Positions 54,737-64,000 of a stretch of DNA of 64,000 nt are shown here, piece after piece. The stretch comes from Albibacillus kandeliae (GTDB lineage: Bacteria > Pseudomonadota > Alphaproteobacteria > Rhodobacterales > Rhodobacteraceae), in NCBI RefSeq assembly GCF_003116585.1, contig NZ_QEHM01000008.1, forward strand, positions 186,001 through 250,000, given 5' to 3'. The number at the start of each line of letters is the position of its first letter. The first letter of the stretch is position 1. Position numbers and translations under genes: made by a program. The notes beneath the pieces are model-generated. The model had not been told where the DNA came from and searched no databases. It saw only the letters and a program-made list of their open reading frames with translations.

Positions 54737-55399
54737 ATGACATATTTTTCATCTTTTGACCGGCGCAATCGGTCCCGGCTGGCTAGGTTTGCCGGTGCCC
54801 TCTACCTCGTCATCATCCTCTGCGGGGTCTGGAGCGAGGGCATCGCCCGCGCGCAGCTGATCGTCCCCGGCGATGCCGCAGCCACGGCGCTGGCCATCGC
54901 CGCCGCGCCCGGCCTCCTGAGCCTCTCGGTCGCGGCGGATACGGTCATGGCCTGTGCCGATGTGGCGCTGGCCGCCGTCTTTCTCGCCCTGCTCTCGACG
55001 GTCCAGCCGCTGCTGGCCCTGATCGCCGCGTTCTTCCGTCTGGTGCAGGCAGCGCTGATCGGGGCGGGTCTGGTCGCGCTCGCTGGCGCCCCCGCGATGT
55101 TTGCCGCGGGCGAGGCACAGGCCATGGCGCTGATCGGGCTGCACGCCCTCGCCTACGACCTCGGCCTCGTGTTCTTCGCCGTCAGCTGCGCGGCGATGGC
55201 GGTGCTGCTGGCCAAGGCGGGCACCGTGCCCCGGCCGATCTACGTCGGCCTTGCGCTCTCGGCCCTCGTCTACCTCACCGGCAGCGCGCTGCGGCTCTTC
55301 GCGCCCGAGCAGCTTGCCGGGTTCCAGACCGCTTACGTTATCCCCCTGGTGAGCGAGTCTGCCCTGTGCCTCTGGCTGCTGGTCACCGGGCGGATCTAG
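54737..55399 (+). CDS. DUF4386 family membrane protein
   Basis: 220 residues with about six hydrophobic helices. The N-terminus (RLARFAGALYLVIILCGVWS, then QLIVPGDAAATALAI) matches the DUF4386 family, and the C-terminal helix ends with SESALCLWLLVTGRI. Function unknown. Divergent from rpoH. Its stop and that of the pseudouridine synthase share the palindrome CTAG. Confidence 0.85.
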   Translation: MTYFSSFDRRNRSRLARFAGALYLVIILCGVWSEGIARAQLIVPGDAAATALAIAAAPGLLSLSVAADTVMACADVALAAVFLALLSTVQPLLALIAAFFRLVQAALIGAGLVALAGAPAMFAAGEAQAMALIGLHALAYDLGLVFFAVSCAAMAVLLAKAGTVPRPIYVGLALSALVYLTGSALRLFAPEQLAGFQTAYVIPLVSESALCLWLLVTGRI

Positions 55400-56421
55400 C
55401 CCTCCAGCAGCGCGATCAGCTCCAGCATGTCTTCGGGCATCGGCGCCTCGAAGCGCATCAGCTCTCCGCTCACGGGATGTTCAAAGCCCAGAACCGCCGC
55501 GTGCAGGGCCTGACGTGGAAAGGCGACGACTGCTGCCGCGGCCGCATCGCTCAGCGCGCCCTTGGCAAGCCGCCGCTTGCCGCCATAGACCGGATCACCG
55601 ACCAGCCCGTGCCCGGCATGGGCCATGTGCACGCGGATCTGGTGGGTCCGCCCGGTCTCGAGCCAGCATTCGATCTGCGCCACAACTGGTGGCGTGCCGT
55701 ACTCCGAGACCACGCGCGCCCGCGTGACCGCATGGCGTCCGCCCTGGAACAGCACCGCCTGTTTCTGCCGGTCGGTCTTGTGTCGGGCCAGCTGCGTGGT
55801 GATCTTGAGGATGTTGCCGGGCTCGAAATTTGTGCCCTTGATCCCCCTGAGGCGCGGATCGTTGGCATTCGGCACCCCGAAGCAGAGCGCCTGGTAATAG
55901 CGTTCGGCGCTATGCGCCTCGAACTGGGCGGCGAGGCCGTGGTGCGCCGCGTCGGTCTTGGCCACCACCAGCAGGCCGCTGGTGTCCTTGTCGATCCGGT
56001 GCACGATGCCGGGCCGCTTGACGCCGCCCACGCCCGAGAGGTCATCGCCGCAGTGATGCAGCAGCGCATTGACCAGCGTGCCGGTCGGGGTTCCCGGCGC
56101 CGGGTGCACCACCATGCCCGCGGGTTTGTTCACCACGATCAGCTCGTCGTCCTCGTAGACCACGTCCAGCGGGATGTCCTCGGGGCCGATATGGCTCTCT
56201 TCCGCGGCTTCCAGCGTGATGACCACCTCGGCCCCTTCCGCCACGCGCGCCTTGGCGTCGGTCACCGGCTGACCGTCGACCGCGACGGCGCCCTCGTCGA
56301 TCAGGCGCGACAGGCGGGTGCGCGACAGGGCCGCCTCGTCTGGCACATCGCGCGAAAGCGCCTTATCAAGACGGGGCGGCGGATCGGCCGCGATGACGAA
56401 TGAGATGTGACGGGTGGCCAT
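55396..56421 (-). CDS. RluA/RluD family 23S rRNA pseudouridine synthase
   Basis: 341 residues. An N-terminal S4-like domain (RTRLSRLIDEGAVAVDGQPV near 34) precedes the catalytic domain: VVNKPAGMVVHPAPG, the catalytic aspartate in GIVHRIDKDTSGLLVVAKTD near 145, and GRTHQIRVHMAHAGHGLVGD near 250. The S4 domain favours RluD, which modifies helix 69 of 23S rRNA, over RluA or RluC, but this is inference. GAAGG lies seven bases before the ATG at 56421. The ATG overlaps the start codon of the divergent gene. Confidence 0.9.
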   Translation of the reverse strand: MATRHISFVIAADPPPRLDKALSRDVPDEAALSRTRLSRLIDEGAVAVDGQPVTDAKARVAEGAEVVITLEAAEESHIGPEDIPLDVVYEDDELIVVNKPAGMVVHPAPGTPTGTLVNALLHHCGDDLSGVGGVKRPGIVHRIDKDTSGLLVVAKTDAAHHGLAAQFEAHSAERYYQALCFGVPNANDPRLRGIKGTNFEPGNILKITTQLARHKTDRQKQAVLFQGGRHAVTRARVVSEYGTPPVVAQIECWLETGRTHQIRVHMAHAGHGLVGDPVYGGKRRLAKGALSDAAAAAVVAFPRQALHAAVLGFEHPVSGELMRFEAPMPEDMLELIALLEG

Positions 56422-56728
56422 GAGCGAACCTTCGGAGCAGAGCCCTCTTCCGGCCAACCTGCGGTTCCTGCGGGTGCTGGTGACGGTACTGACGGCAGTG
56501 ATGATTTGCGGGCTTTTAGTAATTGTCGCCCTGTTTGTCATCCGATTCACGCAAACTGCGCCGGTGGTGCCCGAAACCATCACCCTGCCGGACGGTGTCA
56601 GGGCCGAGGCCTTTACCATGACACCGGGCTGGTACGCGGTGGTGACCGAGGGCGGCAGCCGCCTGCTGATCTTCGACCGCGCCACCGGCAGGCTGCGCCA
56701 GACGGTCGAGATCGCGCCCTTGGAATAG
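56420..56728 (+). CDS. DUF6476-like small membrane protein
   Basis: 102 residues with one membrane helix (FLRVLVTVLTAVMICGLLVI, about 18-42) and a periplasmic domain containing ITLPDGVRAEAFTMTPGWYA and LLIFDRATGRLRQTVEI. It resembles a Rhodobacteraceae family I recall as DUF6476. The ATG at 56420 overlaps the divergent pseudouridine synthase start by two bases; a GTG six bases earlier is an alternative. Its promoter must lie inside the neighbouring coding sequence. Confidence 0.7.
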   Translation: MSEPSEQSPLPANLRFLRVLVTVLTAVMICGLLVIVALFVIRFTQTAPVVPETITLPDGVRAEAFTMTPGWYAVVTEGGSRLLIFDRATGRLRQTVEIAPLE

Positions 56729-56732
56729 GCCG

Positions 56733-57461
56733 TTACGACGACCGCAGCAGGACCTTGCTCGAATCGAGCGCCTGCGCGACGCGCTGGAATTCGACCGCGC
56801 GCTCTTCGTAGTTGTCCGCCGAGCGCAGCAGGACGGTCGCCGTCCGGTCGAGGATGTCAAGCGCCGCCTCGCGGGTGCTGTCGAGCGCCTCCGGACTGAC
56901 CGGGCGCAACGACCCCGTCGACTGGCGCCCGCTGCCCGCAGGCATCTCGACCCGCACGCGCGGCTTGTCGGGGTCGCGGTTCTGGCGCACCAGTTCCCCC
57001 ATCTCGGCAGAGGCATCGGCCAGCGCCGCCTTCACCTCGCGAAAGGCCGGGTCCTCGGGGATCGACTCGGCGATGCGGTCGAGTTCCTGTGCAAGACAGT
57101 CGACCCGGTAGTTCAGTTCAAGCACGCTGCAGACCGCGTCGGAATCGTTCAGCATGGCCACGATCGACTGTGTCGTTGCCGTGGTTTCGGGTGTCACCGA
57201 CATCGACAGCGCACTGATCTCGGTGGTGGTGTCAGTGAAAGACTGCTCGCGCGACTGGTCGGGCCCTTCCGAAACATCGTTGTCGGGTTCCTCGCCAGCG
57301 ACCGAGCCGCCGGTCACCTGCGCGAGGTAGATCTGCGCGCCCTCGGTCTGGGTGGCCGGCATCGGCCAGCCCGGAACCTGCCGCGCCTCGGCCCCCTGCG
57401 CAAGGCCAAGGACCATGCCCGGCACCGTCAGCAACACCATCGTTTTCTTGGCAAATGTCAT
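56733..57461 (-). CDS. Exported protein of unknown function
   Basis: 242 residues. Signal peptide ~1-25 (TMVLLTVPGMVLGLAQGAEA). The mature protein has a disordered acidic part (~45-75, EEPDNDVSEGPDQSREQSF) and a mostly helical region, with one Cys pair (CSVLELNYRVDC near 110-121) and a late helix EAALDILDRTATVLLRSADN. No family recognised. I chose the ATG at 57461, where the signal begins, over a frame open to 57518. Same strand and 53 bp downstream of the RTX gene, so it may be co-transcribed with it. Confidence 0.75.
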   Translation of the reverse strand: MTFAKKTMVLLTVPGMVLGLAQGAEARQVPGWPMPATQTEGAQIYLAQVTGGSVAGEEPDNDVSEGPDQSREQSFTDTTTEISALSMSVTPETTATTQSIVAMLNDSDAVCSVLELNYRVDCLAQELDRIAESIPEDPAFREVKAALADASAEMGELVRQNRDPDKPRVRVEMPAGSGRQSTGSLRPVSPEALDSTREAALDILDRTATVLLRSADNYEERAVEFQRVAQALDSSKVLLRSS

Positions 57462-57514
57462 CTTCTTCAATCCCTTGCTCCGCACCGCTCCGGGGCGTTC
57501 CCCTCTCTTCCCGA

Positions 57515-60500
57515 TCATGCTGCGTCACCGAAGAAAGACAGGTAGAAATCGTATCGGTCCAGCTCGAACTCGCCCTTGAGCAGGATCTCGAAATCGGCAT
57601 CCAGAGAGGTATCCGCCGTGCCCACTCCCAGGTAGTCGGCGGCGTAATCGGCGATGATGTGGGTGTCGGTTCCGTCGAACACCACGTGAATGATCACGTC
57701 GGCGCTCGCGTCGCCATCCCCCGCCACGTAATAGAAGTTCTCGTCGTAGCCCTCGCCGTTCCACTCCTCCAGAACCAGTTCGACGTTGGCCCCGTCCGAG
57801 ATCACGATCTCGCTGAGGTCGATGACGTCGTTGCCCTGCTCGAAATCGTAGATGGTGTCGCGGTTGCCATCACCCGACCGGCTCTCCTCGAAGCTCTTGA
57901 AGATGAAGGTGTCGTAGCTCGACTCCGCGGCATCGCCATCGCCGTAAAGGGAGTCCGCCCCGAGCCCGCCATAGAGGTAATCGTAATCGGCCCCGCCATC
58001 GAGCAGGTCATCCCCGTCGCCGCCGTTCAGCGTGTCGTCTCCGGCTTCGGCATAAATGGTGTCATTGCCCGCGCCGCCGTCGATGGTGTCGCCGGGGTAG
58101 AACTCCTCCGAGCTGTTGAACACCTCGTCGCCGCCATAGATGGTATCGTCGCCATCCCCGCCGTCGATGGTATCCGCACCGACTCCACCGTAGATCGTAT
58201 CGTTCCCGCCAAGGCCCGAGAGCGTGTTGTCGGCGCTGGTGGCGCCGGTGATCCGGTTGTCGAGGTCGTTGCCGGTGCCGCTGCGCTCGGTCGCGGTGCC
58301 GTCTTCCTCCAGCAGGCCGAGGTATTCGACATTGTCCCCAAGGGTGTAGGAGGCCAGCGCCGTGTTCACCAGGTCGGTACCGCCCGAGGCCAGTTCGACC
58401 ACCACGTCGCCCGCGTCATCGACGACATAGGTATCGTCCCCCGCACCGCCGGTCATGGTGTCGGCGCCAGTGCCCCCGTCGAGAATGTCGTTCCCGGCCC
58501 CGGCGGTCAGCGTATCGTCGCCCGCCATGCCGTAGAGCGTGTAGTCGAAGTCGCCGGTCACGGTGATCTCGTTGGCCAGATCGTTGCCGGTGCCCGTCTG
58601 CGCGCCGCTGCCATCCAGCTCGAGGTTTTCGACATAGGAGGAAAGCGTGTAGGAGCCGAGGCTGGTCCGCACGAGATCGGTGCCCTCTTCCGCCTCTTCC
58701 GAGACGTAATCGTCGGAGTTTTCGACGACATAGGTATCGTCGCCCGCGCCGCCGTACATGCTGTCGGCACCATTGCCGCCATCGAGCAGATCCGCGCCGT
58801 CACCGCCATAGATCAGGTCTTCGCCGGACCCGCCATAAAGGCTGTCGCTGCCCGCGCCACCGAGCAACGCATCGTCGCCACCGCCGCCGTAGAGCGTATC
58901 GGCGCCCCCGTCGCCGTAGAGCTGGTCACGGCCACCCTGCCCATAGAGGGTGTCCTGGCCGTTGCCTCCCTGCAGCGTGTCGTCACCGGCAAGCCCGTGC
59001 AATTCATCGTTGCCGCCACCGCCGGAGAGCTGGTCGCCCTGCTTGCCGCCGGTGATCGTGTCCGCGCCGCCAAGCCCGCTCAGCACATTCGCGGTGCCGC
59101 TGTAACCGAGGATCTCGTTATCGAGCGCGTTGCCTGTGCCTTCCAGTTCGTCCGCGCTGTCATTGCCAAGCAACTTCAGCCGCTCGACATTGTCACCCAG
59201 CGTGTAGGAGGCCAGCGTGGTACGCACCTGGTCGCTGCCCTCGCCGTCGGCTTCGTCGACCGTGTCGCCCGCGTCGTCCACGAAGTAGACATCGTCCCCG
59301 GCGCCGCCCGACATACTGTCGGCGCCCGTGCCGCCATCCAGCCGGTCGTCCTCGTCACCGCCGATCAGCGTATCGTCGCCCGCTTCGCCCCACAGACGGT
59401 TCACCACGTCGGACTGGCCGGTGATGATATTGTCGAGCGCGTTGCCGGTCCCCCTGACGGTGCCGCTCGCGCCCGAGAACGTGAGGTTCTCGAGGTTGTC
59501 GCCCAGCGTATAGGTCGAGAGGCTGCTTAGGATGGTATCCGTCCCGTCGCTGACATCTTCCACCACCGTATCGTCCGCGTCGTCCACCACGTAGGTATCG
59601 TCCCCGGCGCCGCCGGTCATCGTATCCGCCCCGGTCCCGCCGTCGAGCACATCGTCCTGCGAACCGCCGGTCAGTTCGTCGTCGCCTGCACCGCCGGAGA
59701 GCGTGTTGGCCACGTCCGACTGCCCGGTGATGACGTTGTCCACCGCATTGCCGGTGCCGGTCACCGGGCCGGTGGCCCCCGAGAACTCAAGGTTCTCGAC
59801 ATTGCTCGTCAGCGTGTAGGTCGACAGGCTGGTCATGACCGTATCGCGGCCCGCGTCCGCGCTCTCGATCACCACGTCACCGGCATTGTCGACCACGTAG
59901 GTATCGTTGCCCGCGCCGCCCGCCATCGAGTCGGCGCCCTTGCCGCCGTCGAGCCAGTCGCCTCCGCCGTTGCCGCGCAGATCGTCGTCGCCCAACCCGC
60001 CATAAAGCGTGTCCGCGCGACCGCGCCCGATCAGAATGTCGGCCCCCTTGAGGCCCGTCAGCGTATTGTTGGCCCCCGTCGCACCCCGGATCTCGTTGTC
60101 ACGGCTGTTGCCGGACCCGCTGCGCTCGTCTCCGCCCCCGTTCAAGGTCAGGTTTTCAAGGTTCGCGCCCAGTTCATAGGAGGCAAGCGTGGTGATGACC
60201 GTATCGGTCCCCTCTCCCGCCGCCTCGGTCACGGCATCATTGGCGTTGTCCACCACGTAGGTGTCGTCGCCCTTGCCGCCCTCCATGCTGTCGGCCCCGC
60301 TGCCGCCATTCAGCAGGTCGTCGCCGCCGGCGCCGCGCAGGGTATCCTTGCCCGTGCCGCCATAAAGCGTGTCGTCACCGCCGCCCCCTTCGAGCGTATC
60401 GCCGCCCGCGCCGCCTTGCAGGAAGTCCGCACCGCCGTTGCCGGTCAGGGTATCGGCCCCTTTGCCACCATAGAGCGTATCATCACCATCGCGGCCAATC

Positions 60501-61636
60501 AGCAGGTCGTTGCCGTTCTGCCCATACAATGTGTTGGCGGCCCCTGCCGCGCCCCGGATCTCGTTGTTGCGCGCGTTGCCGGTCCCGCTGCGGTCTCCCG
60601 CATCGCCGGTCAGCGTCAGGTTCTCGACATTCGCACTCAGCTGGTAGGCCCCGAGCGTGGTGAGGACCGTGTCATTGCCCTGTCCTCCCGCCTCGGTCAC
60701 AACGTCATTGGCATTGTCCACCACGTAGGTGTCGCTGCCCTTGCCGCCTTCCATGACGTCGGCGCCGTTGCCCCCGTCCAGCAGGTCCGCACCGCCATAG
60801 CCGCGCATGATATCGTCGCCGTTGCCGCCCTGGAGGATGTCCGCAAGCGCCCTGCCGACCAGCAGGTCGTCGCCGTCCAGGCCCGAGAGCGTGTTGGCGG
60901 CCCCGGCCGCGCCCCGGATCACGTTGTCGAGGCTGTTGCCTGTCCCGCTGCGCTCTCCCGCGTCTTCGGTCAGTGTCAGGTTCTCGACATTCGCGCTCAG
61001 CTGATAGCTCGCCAGCGTGGTGACGACCGTGTCGGTCCCCTCACCCGCCGCTTCGGTCACGACATCGTTGGCGTTGTCCACCATGTAGGTGTCATTGCCC
61101 GCGCCACCTTCCATCGTGTCGGCGCCCCTGCCCCCATCCAGCAGGTCGGCGCCCTCGGCACCTACCAGACGGTCCGCACCCAGGCCGCCATACAGACTGT
61201 CATCGCCCAGGTTGCCGTAGAGCGTGTCGTTCCCGAGGCCGCCTTCTAGCAGGTCGTCGCCCCGGTAGCCCCAGAGCGTGTCATCGCCGGACGAGCCATA
61301 GATCTCGTCATCGCCGTCGTAGAACAGGTTGAGGAATCCGACCGTGGTGTCCGGCGGATTGAGGATCGCATCCTCGATCGACACCGAGATATCCTCGAGC
61401 GAGAACTGGTCCACCCCGTCATAAGACTGTTCATAGGCATAGATGGTGCCGCTGATCAGGGTGTAGCGGCCAGAGGTATTGTTGGGCTCGTCGCGATAGA
61501 CGAGATCCTCGACATAATAGACGCCGCGAAATCCATCCGCGTTTTCGAAAATGATTGCATCGCCCGAAATCGAGAAAGTCGCGGTAACGCTTTCTGAGCC
61601 AATCGCATAAGGCGTGGAAAATCGTAGAATTGCCAT
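57515..61636 (-). CDS. RTX-type calcium-binding secreted protein with eight repeated modules
   Basis: 1373 residues, very acidic, with no Cys. Residues ~1-105 are a unique N-terminal region. From ~106 on, glycine-rich RTX nonapeptides (GGxGxDxLx) alternate with eight copies of a ~60-residue unit that begins NDTYVVDNANDVVTEAAGEG and continues LASYQLSANVENLTL. Copy 6 is followed by the longest pure RTX block. The last ~130 residues resemble a serralysin-type C-terminal region (DTIYDFEQGNDVIDLSEI), expected to carry the type I secretion signal. No catalytic domain is visible, so an adhesin or matrix role is more likely than a toxin. No type I exporter genes are nearby. Confidence 0.92.
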   Translation of the reverse strand: MAILRFSTPYAIGSESVTATFSISGDAIIFENADGFRGVYYVEDLVYRDEPNNTSGRYTLISGTIYAYEQSYDGVDQFSLEDISVSIEDAILNPPDTTVGFLNLFYDGDDEIYGSSGDDTLWGYRGDDLLEGGLGNDTLYGNLGDDSLYGGLGADRLVGAEGADLLDGGRGADTMEGGAGNDTYMVDNANDVVTEAAGEGTDTVVTTLASYQLSANVENLTLTEDAGERSGTGNSLDNVIRGAAGAANTLSGLDGDDLLVGRALADILQGGNGDDIMRGYGGADLLDGGNGADVMEGGKGSDTYVVDNANDVVTEAGGQGNDTVLTTLGAYQLSANVENLTLTGDAGDRSGTGNARNNEIRGAAGAANTLYGQNGNDLLIGRDGDDTLYGGKGADTLTGNGGADFLQGGAGGDTLEGGGGDDTLYGGTGKDTLRGAGGDDLLNGGSGADSMEGGKGDDTYVVDNANDAVTEAAGEGTDTVITTLASYELGANLENLTLNGGGDERSGSGNSRDNEIRGATGANNTLTGLKGADILIGRGRADTLYGGLGDDDLRGNGGGDWLDGGKGADSMAGGAGNDTYVVDNAGDVVIESADAGRDTVMTSLSTYTLTSNVENLEFSGATGPVTGTGNAVDNVITGQSDVANTLSGGAGDDELTGGSQDDVLDGGTGADTMTGGAGDDTYVVDDADDTVVEDVSDGTDTILSSLSTYTLGDNLENLTFSGASGTVRGTGNALDNIITGQSDVVNRLWGEAGDDTLIGGDEDDRLDGGTGADSMSGGAGDDVYFVDDAGDTVDEADGEGSDQVRTTLASYTLGDNVERLKLLGNDSADELEGTGNALDNEILGYSGTANVLSGLGGADTITGGKQGDQLSGGGGNDELHGLAGDDTLQGGNGQDTLYGQGGRDQLYGDGGADTLYGGGGDDALLGGAGSDSLYGGSGEDLIYGGDGADLLDGGNGADSMYGGAGDDTYVVENSDDYVSEEAEEGTDLVRTSLGSYTLSSYVENLELDGSGAQTGTGNDLANEITVTGDFDYTLYGMAGDDTLTAGAGNDILDGGTGADTMTGGAGDDTYVVDDAGDVVVELASGGTDLVNTALASYTLGDNVEYLGLLEEDGTATERSGTGNDLDNRITGATSADNTLSGLGGNDTIYGGVGADTIDGGDGDDTIYGGDEVFNSSEEFYPGDTIDGGAGNDTIYAEAGDDTLNGGDGDDLLDGGADYDYLYGGLGADSLYGDGDAAESSYDTFIFKSFEESRSGDGNRDTIYDFEQGNDVIDLSEIVISDGANVELVLEEWNGEGYDENFYYVAGDGDASADVIIHVVFDGTDTHIIADYAADYLGVGTADTSLDADFEILLKGEFELDRYDFYLSFFGDAA

Positions 61637-62020
61637 TCGTTCACCAGAATTGGCGGGGAGATCGTCCCGGGGTTATCGAAATGATCCGCCTGGAGCCGCG
61701 CCCCGGACGGGAAGATTTTTCAGGCGGGACAGACCGACCCATACCAAACGAGGAAAACGAGAAACACTACCGGCCAAGCCGTCCGCAGCCCCCTACCCAC
61801 CCCGGTCCTATAGACGATTCCGGCGCCTTTCGCACGCTTTTGTCGTGTATTGACCATAATTAATCTGTGAAGAAGTTCACTGCGGCGCTCAATTCCCCGC
61901 ACGTTTCGCAAATAGTTTCCCTTCCCGCGACAGGGACACGCCGAAACAGGAAATGGCCCCGAATTGGGGCCATTTCCATCATTTCTCAAGCTTGGCCAAA
62001 GCCCGTCACGGGCGCCGGTG
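61637..62020. other. 384-bp intergenic region between the RTX gene and icd
   Basis: Holds the RTX gene's upstream sequence and the icd 3' hairpin. The middle (61840-61890) is AT-richer than the surroundings and includes TTGACCATAATTAATCTG and a GTGAA-GAAG-TTCAC repeat (61867-61880). I could not find a convincing -35/-10 pair for the RTX gene. Short open frames exist on both strands, but none has a ribosome site or recognisable product. Confidence 0.5.
61949..61977 (-). terminator. Hairpin terminator after icd
   Basis: GGAAATGGCCCC and GGGGCCATTTCC make a perfect 12-bp stem with a 5-base GAATT loop, 44 bases past the icd stop. A weak TGTTTC follows on the minus strand. Position and stem strength support termination. 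Confidence 0.7.

Positions 62021-64000
<1,980 letters not shown>

Noticed and set aside
57455-59530. 691-codon plus-strand frame with repetitive VAVDGI/AAVERI sequence
   Set aside because: The repetition is the antisense image of the RTX repeats, not an independent repeat protein.
57515-61636. RTX repeats read as a CRISPR or tandem DNA repeat array
   Set aside because: The repeats are protein-coding, imperfect and in one continuous frame; spacing is not that of a CRISPR array.
61630-61863. Short plus-strand frame in the RTX-icd gap
   Set aside because: No ribosome site, overlaps the RTX start region, composition unlike a real protein.
61867-61880. GTGAA-GAAG-TTCAC inverted repeat upstream of the RTX gene
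   Set aside because: Arms are only five bases and it lies about 230 bp from the RTX start with no promoter to anchor it; recorded but not called as an operator.

Overview
The window looks like a chromosome segment of a high-GC alphaproteobacterium of the Rhodobacterales (Rhodobacteraceae/Roseobacter type). Evidence: Paracoccus-type complex I genes interrupted by small reading frames, the psd-pssA-pmtA phospholipid cluster with a short Rhodobacter-type PmtA, several Rhodobacteraceae-restricted DUF proteins, TTGACC-type -35 boxes, a monomeric NADP isocitrate dehydrogenase, and a recurring GGGATATTT/GGGAGTATTT intergenic element. It is ordinary chromosome: I see no rRNA, tRNA, CRISPR array, insertion sequence or phage module.

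Region 1 (1-18350, all minus strand) is one long NADH:quinone oxidoreductase operon read from nuoA at the right to nuoM at the left edge; nuoN would lie outside. A TTGACC-17-TAGAGA promoter precedes nuoA. Besides 13 nuo genes the operon holds a sulfotransferase between nuoC and nuoD, a NuoE with an appended helix-hairpin-helix tail, a membrane protein carrying the same tail, three small lipoproteins, DUF5333- and DUF5337-like proteins, a carboxymuconolactone-decarboxylase-like protein, and three small genes between nuoJ and nuoK. Many are joined by ATGA or GTGA overlaps, so they are co-translated with complex I subunits.

Region 2 (18446-28302) is the leucine/isovalerate degradation set: ivd, an acyl-CoA synthetase, mccB, mccA, mvaB (HMG-CoA lyase) and a methylglutaconyl-CoA hydratase. 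An LprI-like gene and a WapI-immunity-like gene sit inside the operon, and a plus-strand ompW with an FNR-type box splits ivd from the rest. The ivd promoter has a 6-2-6 palindrome at the start point, a likely repressor operator.

Region 3 (28404-40955) is mixed housekeeping: two PNPOx-fold proteins, creA, a DegT aminotransferase, an MmgE/PrpD protein, gph, glmU-glmS (amino-sugar and cell-wall precursor synthesis), an S4 RNA-binding protein with a Suv3-like helicase, a TPR protein and an SCP2 protein.

Region 4 (40955-49226) holds a lysophospholipase-like hydrolase, a ligase-associated exonuclease overlapping an ATP-dependent DNA ligase, a secreted caspase-fold protein, an M3 oligoendopeptidase, a GNAT acetyltransferase and a Gfo/Idh/MocA oxidoreductase.

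Region 5 (49335-64000) holds psd-pssA-pmtA (phosphatidylserine to phosphatidylethanolamine to methylated lipid), DUF2200, an MFS exporter with a His-rich tail, rpoH with a sigma-32-like promoter, DUF4386, an RluD-type pseudouridine synthase whose start codon overlaps that of a divergent DUF6476 gene, a periplasmic protein of unknown function, a 1373-residue RTX protein, and most of icd. All functional calls come from reading motifs and gene order; no database search was possible.
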